Shown here: positions 26,712-34,551 of the stretch, piece after piece
Position numbering within the stretch: position 1 is the stretch's first letter
Layout of the letters: every line of letters begins with the position of its first letter
Assembly: GCA_963811335.1 (NCBI GenBank)
Contig: CAWERB010000017.1
Span: forward strand, 186,001 to 250,000
Direction: 5' to 3'
From: Trebonia sp963811335
GTDB taxonomy: Bacteria; Actinomycetota; Actinomycetes; Streptosporangiales; Streptosporangiaceae
DNA: 64,000 nt
Program-made: the position numbers and the translations under genes
The notes under the pieces: model-generated
The model's input: the letters and a program-made list of their open reading frames with translations, nothing else
What the model was told of the DNA's origin: nothing
Databases searched by the model: none

Positions 26712-27032
26712 CTTCCGCGCATCGCCGGCCTCCCCGGCCCGCCTGGCCTCCCCGGCCCCGGCCCGATCCACATACTCAGCGCCGCGCCTTACAGGATTTT
26801 GAAGCGCAAGGGTTTTCGGTCGGACGGTGATCAGGCCGGATCTGGAGGCCCGCGGGAAACGTGTCCCGTCCCCGTGGCCCGTTGGGCCGGAATAGCCGGC
26901 CCAACGGGCCACGACGATCATGGCCAAGCGGACGGCACGCGACAGGAAGGGATGAAATGGCCCTTTTGCCGGAAACCGGCACCGAATAATGCCTTCGGAC
27001 CCTGTCCTTTCCGCCGTTGTAGGTCCAATTCG
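26712..27032. other. Gene-free convergent region with hairpins
   Basis: Between the Nudix hydrolase and the glycerate kinase. It contains a perfect 17-bp hairpin (26874-26912), a small TGCCGG-AAA-CCGGCA stem at about 26967-26981, and then the second copy of the 3'-end element. No convincing reading frame on either strand. Confidence 0.6.
26874..26912. terminator. Perfect 17-bp inverted repeat
   Basis: GTGGCCCGTTGGGCCGG (26874-26890), loop AATAG, and its exact complement at 26896-26912. It is symmetric, so it can act for both converging genes. 163 nt after the Nudix stop; there is no U-tract. Unusually stable. Confidence 0.75.
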
Positions 27033-27111
27033 GTTAGCGCCGAGAGTTTGACACCTATGCGGTGTCTAGCTCTCGGCGGGGAACCTTGCCGTTGATAACA
27101 GCAAGAAGCGC
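27033..27111 (-). ncRNA. 3'-end element, copy 2: invariant 19-nt box plus hairpin
   Basis: On the minus strand, 24 nt after the glycerate-kinase stop: box GCGCTTCTTGCTGTTATCA (27111-27093), 8-nt spacer, then a hairpin from 27084 to 27033 with loop GCATA. It shares the outer GTT/AAC pairs and the GCCGAGA core with copy 1, but the next positions differ on both sides and still pair (GCCGAGAG with CTCTCGGC here, GCCGAGAC with GTCTCGGC in copy 1), and the apical stem is wholly different yet paired. This is covariation between two copies. Confidence 0.6.
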
Positions 27112-27135
27112 TTGTGCGCGGTCTCTGCGCGGCGT

Positions 27136-28338
27136 TCAGCTCAGCCAGTCGGCGGCGATCCGCTCGGCCAGCCGCTCAACCAGCGGGCCAGCTTCCGCGA
27201 TGGACCGGCTGAGATCGGGCTCCAGGTCAGCGAGCGCGTAGCAGGAGGCGATCCCGGCCGTGCGGAGCTGCTCGGCGGACAGCGTGCAGCGCCCGGCGAC
27301 GGCGACCACCGGGACGGCGGGGGAGTGCGCCGCGGCGGCGCGGGCCACGCCGACGGGTGCCTTGCCGTGCAGCGTCTGGGCGTCGAGCGACCCCTCCCCG
27401 GTGATCACCAGCCGTGCCCCGTCAAGCAGGGAGCCGAACGAGGCGAGCTCAAGCAGCAGCTCGATCCCTGGCCTCATCCGGGCACGGAGGAACAGCAGCG
27501 CGGCGAACCCGAGCCCGCCGGCCGCGCCCGCGCCGGGGACGTCCCTGGCCGGCGAGCAGGCCGGGACGACCGGGACGACCGAGCCGGCTGAGCCGACAGG
27601 ACCGGCGGCCCCGTCGGCCGGATCGCCGGCTACGGCTTCCGCGACATCCGCCCATCGTCGCAGGCCCGCCTCGAGCAGTGGCACATCGGACGGCGACGCT
27701 CCCTTCTGCGGCCCGTACACCGCGGCCGCACCGGACGGCCCGAGCAGCGGGTTGTCCACGTCCGAGGCGAGCAGGAACTCCACGCCCGACAGGTCGGCCA
27801 GCCCGGTTAGGTCGAGCCCGGCCAGCCGCGCGAGCGCGGCGCCGCCTGGCGGCAGCTCGCGACCGGACTCGTCGGTTAGCCGGGCGCCGAGGGCCTGCAT
27901 CAGGCCGGCGCCACCGTCGGTGGTGGCCACGCCGCCCACGCCGAGCACGATCCGCGTGGCGCCAGCCTGACGGGCGGCGATGATCAGCTCGCCCACGCCA
28001 CGGCTGGTGGCCGTCAGCGGCGCCAGCGAGCCCTGGGGCAGCAGCGTCAGCCCGCAGGCCTGCGCGGCCTCGATCACGGCCACGTCACCGCGCAGCGCGT
28101 ACGCGGCCGTGACCGGAGTCCCGGCCGGCCCGGGCACCGCGAGCTCAGCCCGGCGGAACCCGGCGGACACCGCGGCCGCCACGGTCCCGTCACCGCCGTC
28201 GGCCACCGGCTGCGACACGATCTCGCCGGCGAACCCGGCGCGCGCCAGGCCGGCCGCCACGCGGCCGGCGACCTCCGCCGCGGTCAGGCTTCCCTTGAAC
28301 TTGTCCGGTGCCACCACGACGCGCCCGCCCATGCCCAC
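27136..28338 (-). CDS. Glycerate kinase
   Basis: GlxK/GarK-type glycerate kinase, 400 residues. Seen: VVVAPDKFKGSLTAAEVAG, QPVADGGDGTVAAAVSAGFR, LGVGGVATTDGGAGLMQALG, VITGEGSLDAQTLHGKAPVG and VAVAGRCTLS, all family signatures. A Pro/Ala/Gly-rich insertion of about 35 residues (VAGDPADGAAGPVGSAG onward) interrupts the region before GLGFAALLFL. It completes the glyoxylate to tartronate-semialdehyde to glycerate route for which hyi lies upstream. A 97-nt gap separates it from allB. Confidence 0.9.
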   Translation of the reverse strand: MGMGGRVVVAPDKFKGSLTAAEVAGRVAAGLARAGFAGEIVSQPVADGGDGTVAAAVSAGFRRAELAVPGPAGTPVTAAYALRGDVAVIEAAQACGLTLLPQGSLAPLTATSRGVGELIIAARQAGATRIVLGVGGVATTDGGAGLMQALGARLTDESGRELPPGGAALARLAGLDLTGLADLSGVEFLLASDVDNPLLGPSGAAAVYGPQKGASPSDVPLLEAGLRRWADVAEAVAGDPADGAAGPVGSAGSVVPVVPACSPARDVPGAGAAGGLGFAALLFLRARMRPGIELLLELASFGSLLDGARLVITGEGSLDAQTLHGKAPVGVARAAAAHSPAVPVVAVAGRCTLSAEQLRTAGIASCYALADLEPDLSRSIAEAGPLVERLAERIAADWLS

Positions 28339-28435
28339 GATTCAAGCACGCCGGCCCGCCTGGTGCTGTCGCAGGCTGATCCGGGACGACCGAACGGCGC
28401 ACCGGCAGCACCAGCTAAGCGTCAGCTAGGGCACA

Positions 28436-29824
28436 TCAAAGGCCAAGCGGCCCGCCCCCGCGGGCGAGCAGCCGTCCCCGCGGCGGATCGGACGGCGTCA
28501 CCTCCACGCCGCCCAGCCAGGCCCGCGAAACCCGCCCGGTCAGCACCCGGCCCTCGTACGGCGTCACCGGGTGCCGGTGCAGCAACTCGGCGCCCCGTAC
28601 CGTGAACGACGAGTCAGGGTCGAACGCCACCAGGTCGGCGTCGCACCCCACCGCGATCCGCCCCTTCGACGGCAGTCCGGCGAGCGACGCGGGGAACGCC
28701 GCCATCCACCGCGCGACGTCCGCCAGGGTGAAGCCGCGCCGCCGCGCCACCGACCACACCGCCGACAGCCCGAGCTGCAGCGAGGAGATCCCGCCCCACG
28801 CGGTCCTGAAGTCGCCGTCCGCCCCTCCCGTCGAACTCAGCCCCTTGAGCGCGGGAAGGCACGGCGAGTGATCCGAGACGATCATGTCGATGGCGCCGTC
28901 GCCGAGCGCCCGCCACAGCGCCTCCCTGTTCACCGCGTACCGCAGCGGCGGGCAGCACTTGAACTCGGTGTGCCCGGGCTGGACCTCCTCCGCGGCGAAG
29001 AACAGGTAGTGCGGGCACGTCTCGGCCGACAGCGCGATGCCCGCCGCCTTCGCGGAAGAGATCAGCGCCGCGCACTCGCCTGCGGCGAGGTGCACGATGT
29101 GCGCCCGCGCGCCGGAGAACGCCGCCGCCGAGATCACGGTCTCGATGGCGCGCCGCTCCGCGACCGGCGGCCGGGACGCGACGAACGCGTCGTAGGACCC
29201 GTCGACGGGCACGGTCACCTGCGACGGGTCTTCCGCGTGCACGATCATCGGCGCCCCGGACTCGCCGAGCGCCGACATCGCGGCGCGCAGCTCCTCCCGC
29301 GACAGCGGGGGGAACTCGGGCAGGCCCGAGTCGATGAGGAAGCACTTGACCCCCACCGCGCCCGCCGCGAGCAGCCCGGGCAGCTCCGCGAGGCTCCCCG
29401 GTACCGCCCCGCCCCAGAACGCCACGTCGACGGCGCACTGCCCGGCGGCCGCCGCCGCCTTGACGCGCAGCGCCTCCACCGTGGTGGTGACGGGGACGGA
29501 GTTCAGCGGCATGTCGCAAATCGTGGTGATGCCGCCGGCGAGCGCGGCCCGCGTCGCGGTGGCGAACCCCTCCCACTCGGTCCGCCCGGGCTCGTTCACG
29601 TGCACGTGCGCGTCCACGAGGCCGGGCAGCAGCGGCAGGTCCCCGAGGTCGACGGCGCGGTCCGCCTCCCGCTGCAGGTGGTAATCCCCGATTTCCGCGA
29701 TCCGGTGATCCCGAACGAAGGCGGCCGCCTCCCGCACCCCGTCCGGCAGCACCATGCGCCGCGAGCGGATCAGCAGCGTGCTCTCGTCCCCCGCGGCAGC
29801 TCCCGCAGGCGCGCCGGCGTTCAC
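28436..29824 (-). CDS. allB: Allantoinase
   Basis: Amidohydrolase of 462 residues. Metal-binding elements: LVDAHVHVNEPGRTEWEGF (HxH), the carbamylated Lys in VGVKCFLIDSG, VHAED, HIVHLAAGE, and SDHSPC with the catalytic Asp. PHYLFFAAEEV and FKCCPPLR favour allantoinase over dihydroorotase. It opens allantoin to allantoate. The GTG start overlaps the hyi stop (GTGA). A Gly/Arg-rich tail follows the catalytic domain. With hyi and glycerate kinase it links purine breakdown to glyoxylate use. Confidence 0.9.
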   Translation of the reverse strand: MNAGAPAGAAAGDESTLLIRSRRMVLPDGVREAAAFVRDHRIAEIGDYHLQREADRAVDLGDLPLLPGLVDAHVHVNEPGRTEWEGFATATRAALAGGITTICDMPLNSVPVTTTVEALRVKAAAAAGQCAVDVAFWGGAVPGSLAELPGLLAAGAVGVKCFLIDSGLPEFPPLSREELRAAMSALGESGAPMIVHAEDPSQVTVPVDGSYDAFVASRPPVAERRAIETVISAAAFSGARAHIVHLAAGECAALISSAKAAGIALSAETCPHYLFFAAEEVQPGHTEFKCCPPLRYAVNREALWRALGDGAIDMIVSDHSPCLPALKGLSSTGGADGDFRTAWGGISSLQLGLSAVWSVARRRGFTLADVARWMAAFPASLAGLPSKGRIAVGCDADLVAFDPDSSFTVRGAELLHRHPVTPYEGRVLTGRVSRAWLGGVEVTPSDPPRGRLLARGGGPLGL

Positions 29825-30639
29825 AGCCAGCCAAAGGTGGACGCGGCGTCCGACGGCCCGGCCGGGACGTACTCAAGCCCCACCCAGCCGCCGTACCCCT
29901 GGCCGGCCAGCTGCCGGAACAGCGGATCGAAGTCCAGGGTCCCGGTTCCCGGCGCCCCCCGCCCCGGCGGGTCGGCGACCTGCACGTGCAAGAGCGACTC
30001 CCGGTGCCTGCTGAGCACGTCAGCCACGTCTTCCCCCATCTTCGCCAGGTGGTAGATGTCCGCGAGGAACCCGATGTTCGGCGCGCCTACCCTCTCGATC
30101 ACCGCGATGGCCTTGTCGCTTGAGTCAACAGGGAACCCAGGGATGTCCACCGAGTTGATGGCCTCGACGAGCACCGACGCCCCGGCCCTGCCCGCCGCAC
30201 CGGCCGCGAACGCCAGGTTCTCGACCGCGACGGCGTCCTGCCCCGCGACATCGACCCCTGGCACCCGCAGCCCGTACGGCGCGTTCAGCCGCCTGCACCG
30301 CGTCCGACCCGCGATCTCCACGGCTGCGGCAACATTCTCCCTGAATTCCGCCGTCCGGGCGGGATGCGACACGATCCCGCGTTCCCCGGCCGCCATGTCG
30401 CCGGCGTGGAAATTCAGCGAAACCAGCTCAACCCCGGCATCCGCGATCGACCGGGTGAACGCGTCCGCCTCGGAATCCGACGGCGCCATGTCCTGCCACG
30501 GCCACCAGAACTCCACCCCGCCGAACCCCGCCGCCCGCGCGGCGGCGGCTCGCTGGGTGAGCGGCAGCTCGGTGAACAGGATCGAGCAGTTGACGTCGAA
30601 CCGCAGCCCGTAGGTATCCACGCGCAGATAGTCCCGCAC
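29821..30639 (-). CDS. hyi: Hydroxypyruvate isomerase / TIM-barrel sugar isomerase
   Basis: Xylose-isomerase-like TIM barrel of 272 residues. Seen: FDVNCSILFTELPLTQRAAA, GVEFWWPWQDM, LVSLNFHAGDMAAGERGI, LVEAINSVDIPGF, FLADIYHLAKMGEDV and WVGLEYVPAG, matching Hyi-type isomerases that interconvert tartronate semialdehyde and hydroxypyruvate. The metal site residues E (VEAIN), D (ADIYH) and H are in place. GTG start at 30639; the core would also fit a start a few codons later. First gene of hyi-allB-glycerate kinase. Confidence 0.85.
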   Translation of the reverse strand: MRDYLRVDTYGLRFDVNCSILFTELPLTQRAAAARAAGFGGVEFWWPWQDMAPSDSEADAFTRSIADAGVELVSLNFHAGDMAAGERGIVSHPARTAEFRENVAAAVEIAGRTRCRRLNAPYGLRVPGVDVAGQDAVAVENLAFAAGAAGRAGASVLVEAINSVDIPGFPVDSSDKAIAVIERVGAPNIGFLADIYHLAKMGEDVADVLSRHRESLLHVQVADPPGRGAPGTGTLDFDPLFRQLAGQGYGGWVGLEYVPAGPSDAASTFGWL

Positions 30640-30741
30640 TCAGGCCGGATTGGCGAGCGCGGGCCGGGGAGCGGTGGCGCCGCGGCGGGGCCGCGCGTAG
30701 GTTCGGACCGAGAGGACTTGCCTACCGGCCCGGAGGGAAAC

Positions 30742-31374
30742 ATGTCGGCAGACTCAGCCGAGCGCGAAGAGGTCCAGTTCTGGTTCGACCCGCTGTGCCC
30801 GTGGGCATGGATCACCTCGCGCTGGATGCTCGAGGTGGAGCGGGTCAGGCCGGTCACGACCGACTGGCGGATCATGTCGCTCGCCTACCTGAACCTGGTG
30901 CAGCACGAGGGTAAAGGGCTGAGCGAGGAGTACCTGGAACGGATGAGCCGTGCGTGGGGGCCGGTGCGGGTGTGCGCCGCGGCCGCCGCCGACGCCGGTC
31001 CCGGCGTGCTCGGCCCGCTGTACACCGCGATCGGCACCCGGCTGCACAACCAGGGGCGCCGCGAGGACCCGGCGATCATCCCCGAGGCACTGCAGGAGGC
31101 CGGGCTGCCGGCGTGGCTGGCGGACGCCGCGGAGACCGACGAGTTCGACGCGGCGATCAAGAAGTCGCACCACGAGGCGTTCGACGAGGTCGGCCTCGAC
31201 GTCGGTACCCCGGTCATCAGGATCCGCGGCAAGGCGCTGTTCGGGCCGGTCATCACGCCCGCGCCCAAGGGCGATGCGGCCGGCGAGCTATGGGACGGCC
31301 TGGTGCTCGTGTCCAAGGCGGACGGGTTCTTCGAGCTCAAGCGGTCCCGCGACCGCAAGCCGTCGTTCGACTGA
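30742..31374 (+). CDS. DsbA-like mycothiol-dependent nitroreductase (Rv2466c family)
   Basis: 210 residues, ATG with GGAGGGA 5 nt upstream. The N-terminal EVQFWFDPLCPWAWITSRWM carries the CPWA active site typical of mycobacterial Rv2466c and relatives, followed by a helical insertion and VGTPVIRIRGKALFGPVI (cis-Pro). Rv2466c is a mycoredoxin-like enzyme that uses mycothiol and activates nitro prodrugs. It diverges from the hyi operon. The presence of this family indicates a mycothiol-using organism. Confidence 0.88.
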   Translation: MSADSAEREEVQFWFDPLCPWAWITSRWMLEVERVRPVTTDWRIMSLAYLNLVQHEGKGLSEEYLERMSRAWGPVRVCAAAAADAGPGVLGPLYTAIGTRLHNQGRREDPAIIPEALQEAGLPAWLADAAETDEFDAAIKKSHHEAFDEVGLDVGTPVIRIRGKALFGPVITPAPKGDAAGELWDGLVLVSKADGFFELKRSRDRKPSFD

Positions 31375-31425
31375 CCGCCGGGCCGGCGACCGCAGGCGGC
31401 CGCGGGGCCAGGCCCGCGGGCGCGC

Positions 31426-31866
31426 TCAGCCGGGCAGGTCCACCGCGTACACGATGAAGCCCTCGTTGACCGCCACCTTGTCGTACAGTGCCCGGGCGGC
31501 GGCGTTGGCCTGGTTCGTCTGCCAGTACACCCGGCCAAGCCCCCGCTCGGCGGACCACGCGGCCACCGCGTCGATCAGCGCGCGCCCGACGCCGTGCCCG
31601 CGCGCCCCTGGCGCGGTGAACAGGTCCTCCAGGTAACACACGTCGGTCCCCGTGGTCCGCGCATGCGGGAGGAAGTGCACGATGCCGACGAGCGACCCGC
31701 CCAGCCACGCGCCGAGCGCGTGCATCCGCGTCCCCGCCTGGAACTCGTCCCACGCCCTGTCGTACATCGACTGCGGGTGCTCCTCCTGGTAGAACGCGGT
31801 GTACCCGCGGAAGAGCTCCTCCCACGCCGCCCGGTCACCGGGGGCGAGCTTGCCGATCGTGATCAA
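31426..31866 (-). CDS. GNAT family N-acetyltransferase
   Basis: 146 residues starting from TTG at 31866 (AAGGAG 8 nt upstream), giving LITIGKLAPGDRAAWEELF. The acetyl-CoA loop is seen as EDLFTAPGARGHGVGRALI, followed by YWQTNQANAAARALYDKV, standard for small-molecule GNATs. The frame is open back to 31953, but that extension has no ribosome binding site. Substrate unknown. Confidence 0.8.
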   Translation of the reverse strand: MITIGKLAPGDRAAWEELFRGYTAFYQEEHPQSMYDRAWDEFQAGTRMHALGAWLGGSLVGIVHFLPHARTTGTDVCYLEDLFTAPGARGHGVGRALIDAVAAWSAERGLGRVYWQTNQANAAARALYDKVAVNEGFIVYAVDLPG

Positions 31867-32221
31867 GTGACCATCTCCTTCACGCCCATGGACCCGCGCG
31901 GCGGCCGCCGCGCGCTCGCTGCCCGATAGCACCACGGCTCGCAATCCTGCCACTCCCGCATTTAGCGCGCAAATCTAACCTAGTGCGGGTCATGAAATTA
32001 CTGTTGATATCGGGCATTCGACGGAATTCCGTCATCGTGGCCAGGTCAAGCTTTGTTCGGCCTCGTCATGGATATTGACGTTTCCCTGCCAGGAATAAAG
32101 GATTTCCCTAGAATTCTGTCGCGGGGGGCGTTGGGAGGGCCTGGCTTATACCGATTTCAGAATTGCTTACGTTTTAGCCCTGGCGTAACCGCCCGTACGG
32201 AATACTCCAGAAAGGGAAGAC
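31867..32221. other. AT-richer intergenic region upstream of the beta-helix gene
   Basis: About 355 nt, clearly less GC-rich than its surroundings. It contains a perfect 14-bp palindrome (32020-32033), a second AGAATTCT palindrome (32110-32117) followed by GTC as in the first, and a ribosome binding site AAGGGAAG just before the ATG at 32222. Probably the promoter and leader of the secreted protein; no gene seen. Confidence 0.5.
32020..32033. promoter_or_regulatory. Perfect palindrome GACGGAATTCCGTC, operator candidate
   Basis: A 14-bp perfect palindrome about 190 bp before the beta-helix ATG. The sequence AATTCYGTC recurs at 32112-32120 around a shorter AGAATTCT palindrome, so two related sites may flank a promoter. 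Confidence 0.35.
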
Positions 32222-33376
32222 ATGAGCAAGATCAAGATCGCGGTAGTGCCGGCTCTGGCGGCAGGCCTGCTGGCGGCCGGCGCGGCCACCGCGCACGCCG
32301 GGTCCGGCCGCTCCTATGACACCTATTACGTATCGCCGTGGGGCCAGTCGGGTGCCATCGATTACTCGTGCGCCACCGCCGCGCACTCCAGCGTCAACGC
32401 GGCGGTCGCGGCGGCCAGCGCCGGCGACACGGTGGTGGTCTGCGACGGCATCTACCGCGAGCAGGTCGTCGTCAGGAAGCCGTTGCACCTGGTCGGCCAG
32501 GCCGGCGCGGTGATCGACGCCGCGGGCCAGCCGCGGCTCAATGTGGGCGGCAAGCTGCCGGGCAGCATCGGCATCGGCGTGGTCGGCACCCACGATGTCC
32601 GGGTCAGCGGCTTCAAGGTCGAGTACGCCGGGTTCGACGGCATCCTCGTCGCGTCGAGCTCGTTCGTCACGGTGACCGGCAACGTCCTGGTGCACAACGG
32701 CTACGTCGGGGTGGACCTCAACGGCTCGTGCCTGTCCCACGTCACTAACAATCTCTCCGAGTACAACGCCGACGGCGGCTTCCTGATCGCCGACGACCTC
32801 GGCCGCACCAGCCGCAACGACGTCTCCTACAACGTGGCCAGCCACAATGCCGGCGGCGGCGGCGTGATCGTGGCCGGGCACGGCGAAGCCGGGATCACCG
32901 ACAACCTGATCGCGCACAACCTGCTGACCGACAACGGCACGGCGCGGAGCAACAGCGGCGGCGGGGTGATCATCGCCACCACGGTGCCCGGCGAGACGAT
33001 AACCGACAACCTGGTGACCGAGAACACCATCCACGGCAACGGCCTGGCCGGCGTGACCATCCACGCCCGCCGGCATGGCCAGAACCTGAACGGCAACTGG
33101 ATCACCGGCAACGACATCGGGGTGAACGGCATCCTCGCCGACCCGATCGGCCTTTCCGCCTCGCCCTGGGCGAAGAACGCGGCGGTGGCGGACAAGCGGA
33201 CGACCGGCATCCTGGTCGGCACGGCGAGCCCGATCCGGGTACGGATCAGCGGCAATCACATCCACGACGACCACTACGGTGTCTTCCTCGCGGGCGAGGG
33301 CGCCGGGGTGTCCGCGTCGCTGCACGGCAACGAGTACGACTACGTCGACGTGCCGGTGAAGCAGATCGGGGACTGA
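32222..33376 (+). CDS. Secreted right-handed parallel beta-helix (PbH1/NosD-like) protein
   Basis: 384 residues with a Sec signal peptide (KIKIAVVPALAAGLLAAGAA, cleavage after AHA). The body consists of PbH1-type turns such as VTVTGNVLVHNGYVGVDLNG, GITDNLIAHNLLTDNG and NLVTENTIHGNGLAGVTIHA, typical of pectate-lyase-like or NosD-like folds. SVNAAVAAASAGDTVVVCDG is the usual N-terminal cap. No catalytic residues of a known polysaccharide lyase could be assigned. Own ribosome binding site (AAGGGAAG); followed by a strong terminator. Confidence 0.85.
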   Translation: MSKIKIAVVPALAAGLLAAGAATAHAGSGRSYDTYYVSPWGQSGAIDYSCATAAHSSVNAAVAAASAGDTVVVCDGIYREQVVVRKPLHLVGQAGAVIDAAGQPRLNVGGKLPGSIGIGVVGTHDVRVSGFKVEYAGFDGILVASSSFVTVTGNVLVHNGYVGVDLNGSCLSHVTNNLSEYNADGGFLIADDLGRTSRNDVSYNVASHNAGGGGVIVAGHGEAGITDNLIAHNLLTDNGTARSNSGGGVIIATTVPGETITDNLVTENTIHGNGLAGVTIHARRHGQNLNGNWITGNDIGVNGILADPIGLSASPWAKNAAVADKRTTGILVGTASPIRVRISGNHIHDDHYGVFLAGEGAGVSASLHGNEYDYVDVPVKQIGD

Positions 33377-33397
33377 CCTGACCGCAGGCCCGGCACA

Positions 33398-33432
33398 GCG
33401 GTCCCCCGGAGTAATCGGCCCCGGGGGACCGC
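33398..33432 (+). terminator. Rho-independent-type hairpin after the beta-helix gene
   Basis: GCGGTCCCCCGG (33398-33409) and its exact complement at 33421-33432, 11-nt loop. 22 nt after the stop codon. Confidence 0.8.
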
Positions 33433-33482
33433 CACGCGTAACCGCCCCTCGCCAAGCCGCCCCGCGGGCCCGTCCCGTTACC

Positions 33483-34547
33483 ATGACTGGCGTGACCGAG
33501 CCGGGTGTGGTCCCCTCCGTCGACGCGCTGCGCGCGCTGCCCAAGGTGGAGCTGCACTGCCACCTGGAGGGCGCCATCCGGCCAGGCACCGTCACCGAGC
33601 TGGCCAGGAAGAACGGGGTGGCGCTGCCGGACGGCGACATCCGCGACCAGTACCACTACGGCTCGCTTGATGAGTTCCTCACCGTCTTCCGGCTGGTCCA
33701 GTCGGTCCTGGCGGACCGGGACGACTGGGCGCGCCTGGGGTATGAGTCGGTGCTCGACGGCGCGGCGGCCGGGCGGGTGTACGCGGAGGTGTTCGTCAGC
33801 CCGGCCAGGCACCTGGCCGCCGGCCAGAGCCTGCGGTCAGTGCTCGAGGGGCTGTGCGCCGGCCTCGCGGCCGGCGACGCGCAGGCCGGCGGCCAGACGC
33901 GGGTAATCGTGAACATGGACCGGAGCTACGGCGGCGAAGCTGGCCTGCAGCTGGTCACCGAGCTGACCGGGCTGCGCCGGGCGGGCGCGCCGGGCGCCGA
34001 CCGGGTGATCGGCATCGGCATGGACGGTCCCGAGTCCAACGTGAACCCGCTGTCGTTCGCCCCCGCCTACCGGGAGGCGGCCGCGGCGGGCCTGCGCCGG
34101 GCCGGCCACCAGGGGCAGAGCTCTCCCGCGGCCACGATTGGCGTGGCGGCCGTCGGCCTGGGCGCCGAGCGGATCGACCACGGCGTGACCCTGATCGAGG
34201 ACCCGGACCTGGTGGCGTTCTTCGCCGACCGCCGCATCCCGCTCACCATGTGCCCGACCTCGAACGTGGTCGTCGCTCGCGCTTGCAGTTCCGTCGCCCG
34301 CCACCCGCTGCCCGCGCTGCGCGAGGCGGGCGTCCTTGTCACCGTCAACACCGATGACCCGGCGCTCATCGGTACCGACCTGGCCCGCGAGTACGCGAGC
34401 TGCGCGGCGGCGTGGCAGTGGGACTTCGACCAGATGGTTCGGCTGGCCCTGGACGGCGTTGAGGCCAGCTGGCTCGACGACTCCGGCAAGCGCGGGCTGT
34501 CCGCCCGCATCCGCGAGGAAGCGGGCCGGATCCGTCCCGCTCCCTGA
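33483..34547 (+). CDS. Adenosine deaminase family protein with altered catalytic motif
   Basis: 354 residues, normal length. Zinc ligands are present: H25 and H27 in VELHCHLEGA, H209, and Asp in VNTDDPA. The base-like His233 is in AERIDHGV and the helix CPTSNV is intact. In place of the near-invariant HAGE (zinc His plus catalytic Glu) the protein has HQGQ at 209-212, so the proton-shuttling Glu is Gln. Canonical deamination should then be impaired unless another residue substitutes. It may act on a different substrate or be non-catalytic. The frame is continuous here, so a simple single indel does not explain the change. Confidence 0.8.
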   Translation: MTGVTEPGVVPSVDALRALPKVELHCHLEGAIRPGTVTELARKNGVALPDGDIRDQYHYGSLDEFLTVFRLVQSVLADRDDWARLGYESVLDGAAAGRVYAEVFVSPARHLAAGQSLRSVLEGLCAGLAAGDAQAGGQTRVIVNMDRSYGGEAGLQLVTELTGLRRAGAPGADRVIGIGMDGPESNVNPLSFAPAYREAAAAGLRRAGHQGQSSPAATIGVAAVGLGAERIDHGVTLIEDPDLVAFFADRRIPLTMCPTSNVVVARACSSVARHPLPALREAGVLVTVNTDDPALIGTDLAREYASCAAAWQWDFDQMVRLALDGVEASWLDDSGKRGLSARIREEAGRIRPAP

Positions 34548-34551
34548 CTCG

